A program made the position numbers and the translations under genes. From an uncultured Tenacibaculum sp. (lineage in GTDB: Bacteria > Bacteroidota > Bacteroidia > Flavobacteriales > Flavobacteriaceae), in assembly GCA_947492185.1 (NCBI GenBank), contig CANLMR010000004.1, positions 186,001 to 250,000 on the forward strand: a stretch of DNA of 64,000 nt, in the 5' to 3' direction. Positions 17,404 through 25,275 of this stretch are shown piece after piece. The stretch's first letter is position 1. Every line of letters begins with the position of its first letter. The notes under the pieces were generated by a model that saw nothing but the letters and a program-made list of their open reading frames with translations, was not told where the DNA came from and searched no databases.

Positions 17404-19813
17404 TTTTGTATTTGTATTATTTCTATTTGTAAGTGCCATTTCAGCACAAACAAAATTTACTGGAGTTGTAACTTCAGAAACTAAAAAGAAGCTTCAAAAA
17501 GTACAGTTGTACGATGTTTCAGGAAATGTATTATCAACAACTAATTCGAAAGGATACTTTGAATTTACAAGTACAAAAAAAGTATTTACAGTTGTATTTT
17601 ATTTAGATGAATATGAATTATTTGAAACTAAGTTTGATGTAAATATTAAAACTAAATATAATATTACATTAAGTTTATTCTCAGAGGAATTATCTGAAGT
17701 AGAGATTAAAGCAAAAAAACGTAAAGCTTTTGAGTTAAAAAGGCTAAAAGATGTAGAAGGGACTGCAATTTATGCAGGTAAGAAAACAGAAGTAGTTTTA
17801 GTAACAGAATCAACGGCCAATTTGGCTACGAATAATGCTCGTCAATTATATAATCAGGTTGCAGGTTTAAATATTTTTGAAAATGATGATGCAGGATTAC
17901 AATTAAATGTAGGAGGTCGTGGTTTAGATCCGAATAGAACTTCTAATTTTAATACTCGTCAAAATGGATATGACATTAGCGCCGATGTATTAGGTTATCC
18001 TGAAAGTTATTATACACCTGCGGCAGAAGGAGTTCAAGAAATACAAGTGATTCGTGGAGCCGCTTCGTTACAATATGGAACTCAGTTTGGTGGATTGATT
18101 AATTTCATTATGAAAAAACCAAACCCTAATAAAGCTCTAGAAGTTGTTTCTAGAACTACTTTAGGTAGTTTTAATTTATTTACAAACTTCACTAGTATTG
18201 GTGGAACTTCAGGTAAACTAAGTTATTACGGATATTATAACTACAAACAAGGAGATGGGTTTAGACCAAATTCTGGTTTTAGTTCTAAAAATGCATTTGC
18301 TTATGTAGGTTATGATTTTAATACTAAAACAAAATTAGAAGCAGAAGCTACGTATTTAACATATTTAGCACAACAAGCAGGTGGATTAACAGATTCAATG
18401 TTTGCTAATGATCCATTTCAAAGTAATAGAACACGTAACTGGTTTAATGTAGATTGGTTGTTATATAACTTAAAATTCACACATGATTTTACTAATAATA
18501 CAAAGTTTACTTTTAGTTTCTTTGGTTTGAATGCATCTAGAGATGCAATTGGATTTAGAGATAGAAGAGTAGATTTAGCCGATACTTTTGAAGCTAGAGA
18601 ATTATTAAGTAGTGATTTTAATAACTTCGGATTTGAAGCTAGGTTTCTTGATAAATACACATTGTTTGGAAAGGACGCTACGTATTTATTAGGAGGAAAG
18701 TATTATAATGCGAGTAACACTTCTTTTCAAGGTCCAGGAACTGATGAAAGTGATGCCAATTTTTCTTCAGCGCTTAATCAGTTTCCAAATTATACTTTCC
18801 AATCTAATTTTGAAAATCCTAATGAGAATATTGCAATTTTTGGCGAAAATATACTTTATGTAAGTAAACGATTTTCAGTTACTCCAGGTTTCAGATTTGA
18901 ATATATTAATACAGGAAGTGACGGGTTTAGAAAAAGAGTAAATACAGATGCGGCAGGAAATCCAATTGGTACAATTGAAGAGTCTGATGATTTCACTAAA
19001 GTACGCTCTTTTGCGTTACTAGGTCTAGGTTTAAGTTATAAGCCTAGTGATATTATAGAGTTGTATGGAAATGTATCACAAAATTATCGATCAATTACAT
19101 TTTCTGATGTAAATGTTGTAAACCCTTCTAATGCCATAGATCCTAATTTAGAAGATGAAACTGGTTTTACTATTGATTTAGGAGTTCGTGGTAATTTGAA
19201 TAAATATGTTTCATATGATTTAAGCGGATTTGCATTGTTTTATAATAATAGAATAGGGGACTTCACAACAACAATTTCTCCATTAAATACAGTTGGTCAG
19301 TTAAGAACTAATGTTGGTGAGGCTCGTATTCTTGGATTGGAATCATTAATTGATGTAAACTTGAAAAGAGTTTTTGATTTATCTAACGATTATAGCTTAA
19401 ATACATTTATAAACACGTCATTTATTAATTCTGAGTATACAGATTCTAAGGAAAATAACATAAAAGGAAATAAAGTAGAGTTTGTGCCAGATGTAAATTT
19501 AAAAACGGGTTTAAAATTTGGATATAAAGATTTTACCACAAGTCTTCAATATTCTTATTTATCAGAACAATTTAATGATGCTAATAATTCTTCAACACCA
19601 GATATTTCTAATGCAGTAAGAGGGCCAATTCCTGCTTATGGGATTTTAGATTTCTCTGCTTCTTATGTTTATAAGTTTTTAAAGTTAGAAGTTGGCGTTA
19701 ATAATTTATTAGATGAAACGTATTTCACAAGAAGAGCAACAGGATATCCAGGCCCAGGAATAATTCCTTCAGCTCCAAGAAATTGGTATACAACTTTGCA
19801 ATTTGTTTTTTAG
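17378..19813 (+). CDS. TonB-dependent outer-membrane receptor, FecA/siderophore type
   Basis: This 811-residue protein has a signal peptide (cut near ISAQT), a carboxypeptidase-like regulatory domain at about 22-100, a plug domain at about 120-240 (LQLNVGGRGLDPNR, IQVIRGAASLQYGTQFGGLI) and a 22-strand-type barrel ending in aromatic FVF. It would import a ferric chelate using TonB energy. I chose ATG 17378, giving a clean signal peptide, rather than a longer frame opening near 17282 inside the HTTM gene. Coupling to imelysin and DUF4856 supports iron as the cargo; the chelate cannot be told. Confidence 0.9.
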   Translation: MRLKLKDYSFVFVLFLFVSAISAQTKFTGVVTSETKKKLQKVQLYDVSGNVLSTTNSKGYFEFTSTKKVFTVVFYLDEYELFETKFDVNIKTKYNITLSLFSEELSEVEIKAKKRKAFELKRLKDVEGTAIYAGKKTEVVLVTESTANLATNNARQLYNQVAGLNIFENDDAGLQLNVGGRGLDPNRTSNFNTRQNGYDISADVLGYPESYYTPAAEGVQEIQVIRGAASLQYGTQFGGLINFIMKKPNPNKALEVVSRTTLGSFNLFTNFTSIGGTSGKLSYYGYYNYKQGDGFRPNSGFSSKNAFAYVGYDFNTKTKLEAEATYLTYLAQQAGGLTDSMFANDPFQSNRTRNWFNVDWLLYNLKFTHDFTNNTKFTFSFFGLNASRDAIGFRDRRVDLADTFEARELLSSDFNNFGFEARFLDKYTLFGKDATYLLGGKYYNASNTSFQGPGTDESDANFSSALNQFPNYTFQSNFENPNENIAIFGENILYVSKRFSVTPGFRFEYINTGSDGFRKRVNTDAAGNPIGTIEESDDFTKVRSFALLGLGLSYKPSDIIELYGNVSQNYRSITFSDVNVVNPSNAIDPNLEDETGFTIDLGVRGNLNKYVSYDLSGFALFYNNRIGDFTTTISPLNTVGQLRTNVGEARILGLESLIDVNLKRVFDLSNDYSLNTFINTSFINSEYTDSKENNIKGNKVEFVPDVNLKTGLKFGYKDFTTSLQYSYLSEQFNDANNSSTPDISNAVRGPIPAYGILDFSASYVYKFLKLEVGVNNLLDETYFTRRATGYPGPGIIPSAPRNWYTTLQFVF

Positions 19814-19814
19814 G

Positions 19815-19887
19815 ATAAACAGGTTAAAATACACTGAAATTTTATGAAATGCAAACATGATAAAATTCAGTCAAACGCACTGTTTAT
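19815..19887. repeat. Nested inverted repeat downstream of TonB receptor gene
   Basis: An outer 8-bp arm ATAAACAG (19815-19822) pairs with CTGTTTAT (19880-19887). An inner arm ACTGAAATTTTAT (19833-19845) pairs with ATAAAATTCAGT (19860-19871), with one bulged A. There is no T-run after it. It could be a transcript-end stabiliser, a weak terminator or a protein-binding site. The rest of the 225-bp gap to 20039 shows nothing definite. Confidence 0.5.
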
Positions 19888-20038
19888 GTAATAATTGTAT
19901 TCATAAAGTAAAGTATTTTATTACTAATTATAAATCAAATTGTAGTTTCTCTTTCATTTTTTTAGCAAACAATATTTTGTTTTTTTGTTAAATTTTTATG
20001 TACATTTAGTACGTCTAACTAAACAAAATTATAAAAAT

Positions 20039-20536
20039 ATGGGTAACCCAGTAACAGTTAATGGAGTAACATTAACTTTAAAAGATTTCAGGAAATTTGA
20101 TTCAAATATTGCAGCAGCTAATAAACCATCAGGACCTTTAGTTAATATCTCTGGTATTGAAGGTAATAATAATACACCTTATACAGTGACGGTTTTAGCT
20201 TATTTACCTGATAATCCTTTAAATCCAATTGAAAATACAAGCGGATTACAATTGCAAGGAAATGAAATCTATTTAAATTATTACGGAATTAATCCTGTTA
20301 AAGTTTTAAATAGGACTGGTACTTTTGATACAGTAGAAGGAAGAGAATTTAGAGTAGAATTCAATTGCGCTGAAGAAACGACACAATTTGATTTATATTA
20401 TATTCAATTCACTTATCAAATTCAACAAGGCGGAGCTTCTGCTGATGTAATTTGGGTTAGAGATGAAGATGAAGACCCTGAAACAGATAGAGGAACAGTT
20501 ACTGGTCCGGCAACACCTCCACCACCAACAATGTAA
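20039..20536 (+). CDS. Uncharacterised small beta-rich protein without signal peptide
   Basis: This 165-residue protein starts at ATG 20039 after an A-rich leader. It has no signal peptide, membrane segment or lipobox. The composition (alternating hydrophobic/polar, PYTVTVLAYLPD, FDLYYIQFTYQIQQ) suggests a beta-sandwich. It ends in an acidic stretch (WVRDEDEDPETDR) and a proline tail (TPPPPTM). I do not recognise a family. The histidine kinase gene starts 11 bp later, so they are probably co-expressed. A role as signal-associated or secreted small protein is speculation. Confidence 0.6.
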   Translation: MGNPVTVNGVTLTLKDFRKFDSNIAAANKPSGPLVNISGIEGNNNTPYTVTVLAYLPDNPLNPIENTSGLQLQGNEIYLNYYGINPVKVLNRTGTFDTVEGREFRVEFNCAEETTQFDLYYIQFTYQIQQGGASADVIWVRDEDEDPETDRGTVTGPATPPPPTM

Positions 20537-20547
20537 AGTTTAATTCT

Positions 20548-22257
20548 TTGGAGCGTAAACTTTTTTTAATTCAACTTTTTTTTATTTGGGTTTCTTGTAT
20601 TTCAGCTCAAAAAAAGAATCTATTATTAGAGGAAGGAAATTCAATTTGTAAAGATTCAAAAAATGAAATTTTTTGTAAAGCAATTGATTTTTATAATTCT
20701 CAAGAATATGACTCTTGTTATGCCTACAGTAATAGAAGTTTAATGATGGTGAGTACAATAAGAGAAAAAGATTTTTTTCACAGTATTCATGGTTATAGTG
20801 CTTTTGTTAAAGGTCTTTATAAAAAAGCATTAATTAATGTTAATAGTATTTCAAATGATGAAAAATATTTGCAGATTAAAAGATATTTGCTGGGTAATAT
20901 TCATTTAAATCTTAAAAATTATGATGATGCTAGAGATAATATTAGTAAATGGATTCTAAAAGATTCTACTTCTAATAAAGTAGTTAAGAAGGTCATGTTA
21001 CATAATCTTGCTTTATGTTATATTCATAAAAAAGATTATAATAACGCTAAAAAATATTTTAATAAAGAATTAAATATTATAGAATCTTCAGATACACTAG
21101 CAATTATTAGAACAAAAATGGATTTAGCTAATGTGTATTACAATCAGTACTTAGATGATGATGCAATCCCGTTATTTAAAGAAGCTTATAATTTAGCAAG
21201 TAAATATTCAAATATTGAGTTTAAGCAATATACTTCTCGAAATATGGCGGTAGTTGAACGCAACCTTAAGCGTTATAAGGAGAGTGTAGAGTATTATCGA
21301 GAGTTTATTAGATGGAAAGATTCTTTATTTAATAGAGATAAAATATGGGAACTTACAGAGAAGGATAAACAATTTGCGGTAGCTCAAAAAGAGAGTGAAA
21401 TAAAAATACAAGATGAAAAATTAAAGCGACAAAAAGTAGTGCAAAAAGCATTACTTTTTGGTGCTTCAGGTTTGTTGATTTTTCTTGGTTTTTTAGCATT
21501 TTTCTACAAAAAATTACAAAAGAAAAATTCATTAATTACTCAGCAAAAAGAGGACTTAGCTATTGCTAATAAAACAAAGAACTATTTGTTTTCAGTAGTT
21601 TCTCACGATTTGCGTTCTCCAATGAATACTATAAAACATCAACATTTACAGTTAAAAAAGCATATAGCCAATAATAATATTGTTGGTATTAAAGAGGCAA
21701 ATAATTCAGCAATTACAGTTACAGAAAGTACAAGTCATTTATTAAACAATGTATTGCATTGGTCATTAGAACAAAACAATCAAATGGTTTTTGAGCAAAA
21801 AGAATATCCTCTAAAACCAATAATTGAGCATGTTTTGTACGATTATGAAAACTTAATTGAAGCCAATGATATTGAAATTACTACCAATTACATAAAGAAC
21901 TCTTTAATTAATGCTGATAGAGAATCATTAAAGATTGTGCTTAGGAACTTACTGGACAATGCTGTTAAATATATGAATGGTAAAGGTGAGCTTACTATTG
22001 AAATGGGAGTAAATACTGAAGGTTATGCTTATGTTTCTATACAAGATAAAGGAATTGGTATCTCTAAAGAAAGATTACAAAAAATTAACGCTTTAAAAGG
22101 GGTAAGTATTGACAAAATTAACAGATCTGAAGGTGTAGGTTTAGGATTGATTTTATGTCAAACTTTAGTAAAAAAGAACAGTGGAGTTTTATCTTTTGAT
22201 AGTGAAGAAGGAAAAGGAACAAAAGTTACAATTCAAATACCTAGAAGTGAAGAATAG
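20548..22257 (+). CDS. TPR-containing sensor histidine kinase
   Basis: This 569-residue protein has a signal sequence ending near CISAQ, TPR-like helices at about 40-250, a coiled coil (about 265-295), one membrane segment (about 300-321), a HisKA domain with the phospho-accepting His353 in VVSHDLRSPM, and a HATPase domain (N box NLLDNAVKYM, G1 DKGIGIS, G2 GVGLGLIL). The periplasmic TPR part would sense and the cytoplasmic part signal. The start is TTG 20548. It pairs with the LytTR regulator 46 bp downstream. Confidence 0.9.
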   Translation: MERKLFLIQLFFIWVSCISAQKKNLLLEEGNSICKDSKNEIFCKAIDFYNSQEYDSCYAYSNRSLMMVSTIREKDFFHSIHGYSAFVKGLYKKALINVNSISNDEKYLQIKRYLLGNIHLNLKNYDDARDNISKWILKDSTSNKVVKKVMLHNLALCYIHKKDYNNAKKYFNKELNIIESSDTLAIIRTKMDLANVYYNQYLDDDAIPLFKEAYNLASKYSNIEFKQYTSRNMAVVERNLKRYKESVEYYREFIRWKDSLFNRDKIWELTEKDKQFAVAQKESEIKIQDEKLKRQKVVQKALLFGASGLLIFLGFLAFFYKKLQKKNSLITQQKEDLAIANKTKNYLFSVVSHDLRSPMNTIKHQHLQLKKHIANNNIVGIKEANNSAITVTESTSHLLNNVLHWSLEQNNQMVFEQKEYPLKPIIEHVLYDYENLIEANDIEITTNYIKNSLINADRESLKIVLRNLLDNAVKYMNGKGELTIEMGVNTEGYAYVSIQDKGIGISKERLQKINALKGVSIDKINRSEGVGLGLILCQTLVKKNSGVLSFDSEEGKGTKVTIQIPRSEE

Positions 22258-22303
22258 TGAGCTAGTAACTTTTTTATATCTTTACTAAACAAAACCATCT
22301 TAA

Positions 22304-23047
22304 ATGAAAAACCTCCGACTACTACTATTAGAAGATTTAGATGAAGAAGCGAAAGAAATTGTATCTTTTCTTGAGGAAAATGATTATGAAGTCATTAGAG
22401 TAAGAAATATTGGTGAGGCTGAAAAAGAAATTAAAAACCGTTTTTTTGATGCTGTCATTCTTGATATAATGATTGATGGAAAACCAGAGGGGATAACATT
22501 TGCACAACGTATTAATAAGGAAGGTATGGATATTCCTTTTTTGTTTTTAACAAGTATGCAAAGTAGAGCTATTTTTGATGAAGCTAAGACTACTAATCCA
22601 ATTGTATATTTATTAAAACCTTTTAATAAATTAGAATTACTTTACACTTTAGAGTTGGCAATAGAATCGTTTTATGATCAAAGTAATAGTATTAGCTTTG
22701 ATGATGATAGTGCAGTTTTAAGTCCAAAATTTATGTTTATAAAACATAAACGAAGTGTAGTTAAAGTAGATGTAGATTCAATTGATTATGTTGATGTTAA
22801 AGAAAAATATTGTAATTTAAAGTGTGGTGAAAGTAAGTATTTAGTTAAACTATCATTAGTAAAGTTGAAGGAAATGCTTAATAATGATAATTTCAGACAA
22901 GTTCATAGAAATTACTTGGTAAACATGAAAAGTATTAAGGAGATTTATCTTGAAGACAATTTAATAATCTTGAATAATTTAGAGAAAATCCCATTTAGTG
23001 AGCGTTACAAACACGCTTTTGTAAGAGATAATACTATTTTTAGATAA
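22304..23047 (+). CDS. LytTR-type response regulator
   Basis: This 247-residue protein has a receiver domain (about 1-120) with phospho-acceptor Asp54 in VILDIM, acidic residues LLEDLDE near the start and Lys in YLLKPF. The C-terminal LytTR DNA-binding domain (about 143-245) contains FRQVHRNYLVNM, a family signature. It is very likely the partner of the kinase encoded upstream. LytTR regulators bind paired direct repeats; I could not identify targets, but the small-protein genes at 20039 and 23119 are candidates by position. Confidence 0.9.
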   Translation: MKNLRLLLLEDLDEEAKEIVSFLEENDYEVIRVRNIGEAEKEIKNRFFDAVILDIMIDGKPEGITFAQRINKEGMDIPFLFLTSMQSRAIFDEAKTTNPIVYLLKPFNKLELLYTLELAIESFYDQSNSISFDDDSAVLSPKFMFIKHKRSVVKVDVDSIDYVDVKEKYCNLKCGESKYLVKLSLVKLKEMLNNDNFRQVHRNYLVNMKSIKEIYLEDNLIILNNLEKIPFSERYKHAFVRDNTIFR

Positions 23048-23052
23048 AAAAG

Positions 23053-23095
23053 TTAAGGTAGCTCTCGTTTTGATTTAAAACTTGAACTACCTTAA
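23053..23095 (-). terminator. Inverted repeat between convergent genes
   Basis: TTAAGGTAG (23053-23061) pairs with CTACCTTAA (23087-23095). Read on the minus strand, the second arm is followed by a T-run, so it should terminate the 23119-23523 transcript. It may also act on the regulator transcript from the other side. Confidence 0.5.
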
Positions 23096-23118
23096 GCTAT
23101 AATCCCCTAATTTTAATT

Positions 23119-23523
23119 CTATTTTTCTGACTTTACAGGAACATCATCTACTTTTTGATTTCCATAAGTAAATCCACCAGTACCATTCCACTCATTGTTG
23201 ATGTCCATATATGCAGTAAACTTTTCTAAATAACTTCCTATAGCAGGAGGTGGTACAGATACTACATATTCTCCATTTAAAGAAACTATTTTAGTAACTT
23301 CTCCATAACCAGTATAACGAATATTTCCTGTTACTTTTACTTCAATTGGTTTACTGTCGATTGCTTGAGTAATTTCAACCATTCCTGATACTGTTCCAGA
23401 TGCAGCATTTACTACTAATGAGAAATGTGCAATAGGTGCTCCGGGCATTCCTACATTACCAATCGTTCCTTTAGTTAAGTATGCTGATTCTATTAATGAT
23501 TTTGGTTCTTTTAAAGTAGACAT
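23119..23523 (-). CDS. DUF1842-like small protein without signal peptide
   Basis: This 134-residue protein has a segment GMPGAPIAHFSLVVNAASGT followed by SGMVEITQAI that resembles my recollection of DUF1842 domains, a small beta-rich family of unknown function. There is no signal peptide or membrane segment. It converges with the LytTR regulator gene. Like the protein at 20039, it is small, beta-rich and apparently cytosolic or exported by a non-Sec route. The family call is by eye and needs a profile search. Confidence 0.6.
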   Translation of the reverse strand: MSTLKEPKSLIESAYLTKGTIGNVGMPGAPIAHFSLVVNAASGTVSGMVEITQAIDSKPIEVKVTGNIRYTGYGEVTKIVSLNGEYVVSVPPPAIGSYLEKFTAYMDINNEWNGTGGFTYGNQKVDDVPVKSEK

Positions 23524-23699
23524 AATCGTTTGGTTTTAAGAGTTAGTTATATATTTTGATATTTCTTTTACCAAAGATATCTTTAGAATTAAGGTGTTTT
23601 TATATTAATTCCTTAAACGTAAAAATATTGACCATAAGCGTTTTGCGTTGTTTAGGGTTACTTAACATTAATATAAACTACATATTTCAATAAAATCAG

Positions 23700-23707
23700 T
23701 ATATTTG
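23700..23707 (+). promoter_or_regulatory. Putative -7 element of guaB
   Basis: TATATTTG followed by CATG fits TAnnTTTG. No good TTTG occurs at the -33 distance. It would start the transcript near 23712, downstream of an upstream in-frame ATG at 23709, which supports the ATG at 23745 as the true start. Confidence 0.4.
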
Positions 23708-23744
23708 CATGCAATTAATTATTAAACCTAATATTGATTGCAAC

Positions 23745-25220
23745 ATGAATGCCCACTCATCTAAATTCGTAGGAGAAGGATTAACATATGACGATGTTCT
23801 ACTAGTCCCAGCTTATTCAGAAGTACTTCCAAGAGAAGTTAATATTCAAACAAAATTCACAAAAAACATTACTATTAATGTGCCTATTGTTTCTGCAGCA
23901 ATGGATACAGTAACAGAAAGTGCTATGGCTATTGCTATTGCACGAGAAGGTGGTATTGGTGTTTTGCATAAAAATATGACAATAGACCAACAAGCTCAAG
24001 AAGTAAGAAAAGTGAAAAGAGCTGAAAGTGGAATGATTATAGATCCTATTACGCTTCCTTTAGATGCAGTTGTTCTTGACGCTAAAAAAGCAATGAAAGA
24101 ACATAAAATAGGAGGTATTCCTGTAGTGAATGAAGAAAATACTTTAGTTGGTATTGTTACAAACAGAGATTTACGTTTCGAAAAAAATAATGAAAGAATT
24201 ATTACTGAAGTTATGACTTCAGAGAACTTAATTACAGTTGCAGAAGGTACCTCTTTATTAGAAGCAGAAATTATATTACAAAGTAATAAAATTGAAAAAC
24301 TTCCTGTTGTTAATGATCAATATAAATTAGTAGGTTTAATTACATTTAGAGATATTACTAAAACTACTCAAAAGCCAATAGCGAATAAAGATAATTTAGG
24401 AAGATTAAGAGTTGCCGCTGCATTAGGAGTTACTTTTGATGCAGTTGAAAGAGCAGAGGCATTAGTAAAGGCAGGTGTTGATGCAGTAATTATTGATACC
24501 GCCCATGGGCATACAAAAGGAGTGGTAACTGTACTAAAAAGTGTGAAAGAAAAATTTCCAAACTTAGACGTAGTTGTAGGGAATATAGCTACTCCTGAAG
24601 CAGCTAAGTATTTAGTTGAGGCTGGAGCAGATGCCGTAAAAGTTGGTATAGGACCAGGTTCCATTTGTACAACAAGGGTTGTTGCTGGTGTTGGATTTCC
24701 GCAATTTTCTGCAGTAATAGAAGTAGCAGAAGCTATTAAAGGCAGTGGTGTTCCAGTTATTGCTGATGGTGGAATTCGTTATACTGGAGATATTCCTAAA
24801 GCTATTGCCGCTGGAGCTGATTGTGTAATGTTAGGATCATTATTGGCAGGAACAAAAGAAAGTCCAGGTGAAACCATTATATATGAGGGAAGAAAGTTCA
24901 AATCATATAGAGGAATGGGATCTGTGGAAGCAATGAAAAAAGGTTCTAAAGATCGTTATTTTCAGGATGTAGAAGATGATATTAAAAAATTAGTTCCTGA
25001 AGGAATTGTTGGTCGAGTACCTTACAAAGGAGAATTATATGAAAGTATTCATCAATTTGTTGGTGGATTAAGAGCAGGAATGGGGTATTGTGGAGCAAAA
25101 GATATTGATACGCTAAAGAATACAGGAAAGTTTGTTCGTATCACAGCAAGTGGAATTAATGAAAGTCATCCGCATGATGTTGCAATAACGAAAGAAGCGC
25201 CAAATTATAGTAGAAGATAA
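23745..25220 (+). CDS. guaB: Inosine-5'-monophosphate dehydrogenase
   Basis: This 491-residue enzyme oxidises IMP to XMP with NAD, the committed step of guanine nucleotide synthesis. The TIM barrel is interrupted by two CBS domains (about 95-215). The catalytic Cys308 lies in [13 protein letters not shown], and the flap region SRRYFQ-like segment reads [11 protein letters not shown] chose ATG 23745 ([18 protein letters not shown]) because family members begin here and the -7 element lies just upstream of an earlier in-frame ATG. It is a housekeeping gene with normal length. Confidence 0.95.
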   Translation: MNAHSSKFVGEGLTYDDVLLVPAYSEVLPREVNIQTKFTKNITINVPIVSAAMDTVTESAMAIAIAREGGIGVLHKNMTIDQQAQEVRKVKRAESGMIIDPITLPLDAVVLDAKKAMKEHKIGGIPVVNEENTLVGIVTNRDLRFEKNNERIITEVMTSENLITVAEGTSLLEAEIILQSNKIEKLPVVNDQYKLVGLITFRDITKTTQKPIANKDNLGRLRVAAALGVTFDAVERAEALVKAGVDAVIIDTAHGHTKGVVTVLKSVKEKFPNLDVVVGNIATPEAAKYLVEAGADAVKVGIGPGSICTTRVVAGVGFPQFSAVIEVAEAIKGSGVPVIADGGIRYTGDIPKAIAAGADCVMLGSLLAGTKESPGETIIYEGRKFKSYRGMGSVEAMKKGSKDRYFQDVEDDIKKLVPEGIVGRVPYKGELYESIHQFVGGLRAGMGYCGAKDIDTLKNTGKFVRITASGINESHPHDVAITKEAPNYSRR

Positions 25221-25225
25221 TTCTC

Positions 25226-25256
25226 TTTGATATTTAGAAAAAAAGTCGTTTTTTTG
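25226..25256 (+). promoter_or_regulatory. Putative promoter of the 27-kb surface operon
   Basis: TTTG (25226-25229) is followed after 19 nt by TTTTTTTG (25249-25256), one mismatch from TAnnTTTG. It lies in the 55-bp gap after guaB and 19 bases before the TTG start at 25276. Confidence 0.4.
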
Positions 25257-25275
25257 CCGCCAAATTAATTGACTA

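Noticed and set aside
19985..20038. Upstream extension of the small protein gene at 20039
   Set aside because: The extra 18 residues look like translated leader, and the ATG at 20039 follows an A-rich leader typical of starts here.
25238..25256. A-run, GTCG, T-run after guaB as an intrinsic terminator
   Set aside because: The stem would be only A-T pairs, and the T-run forms part of the better-supported promoter for the next operon.
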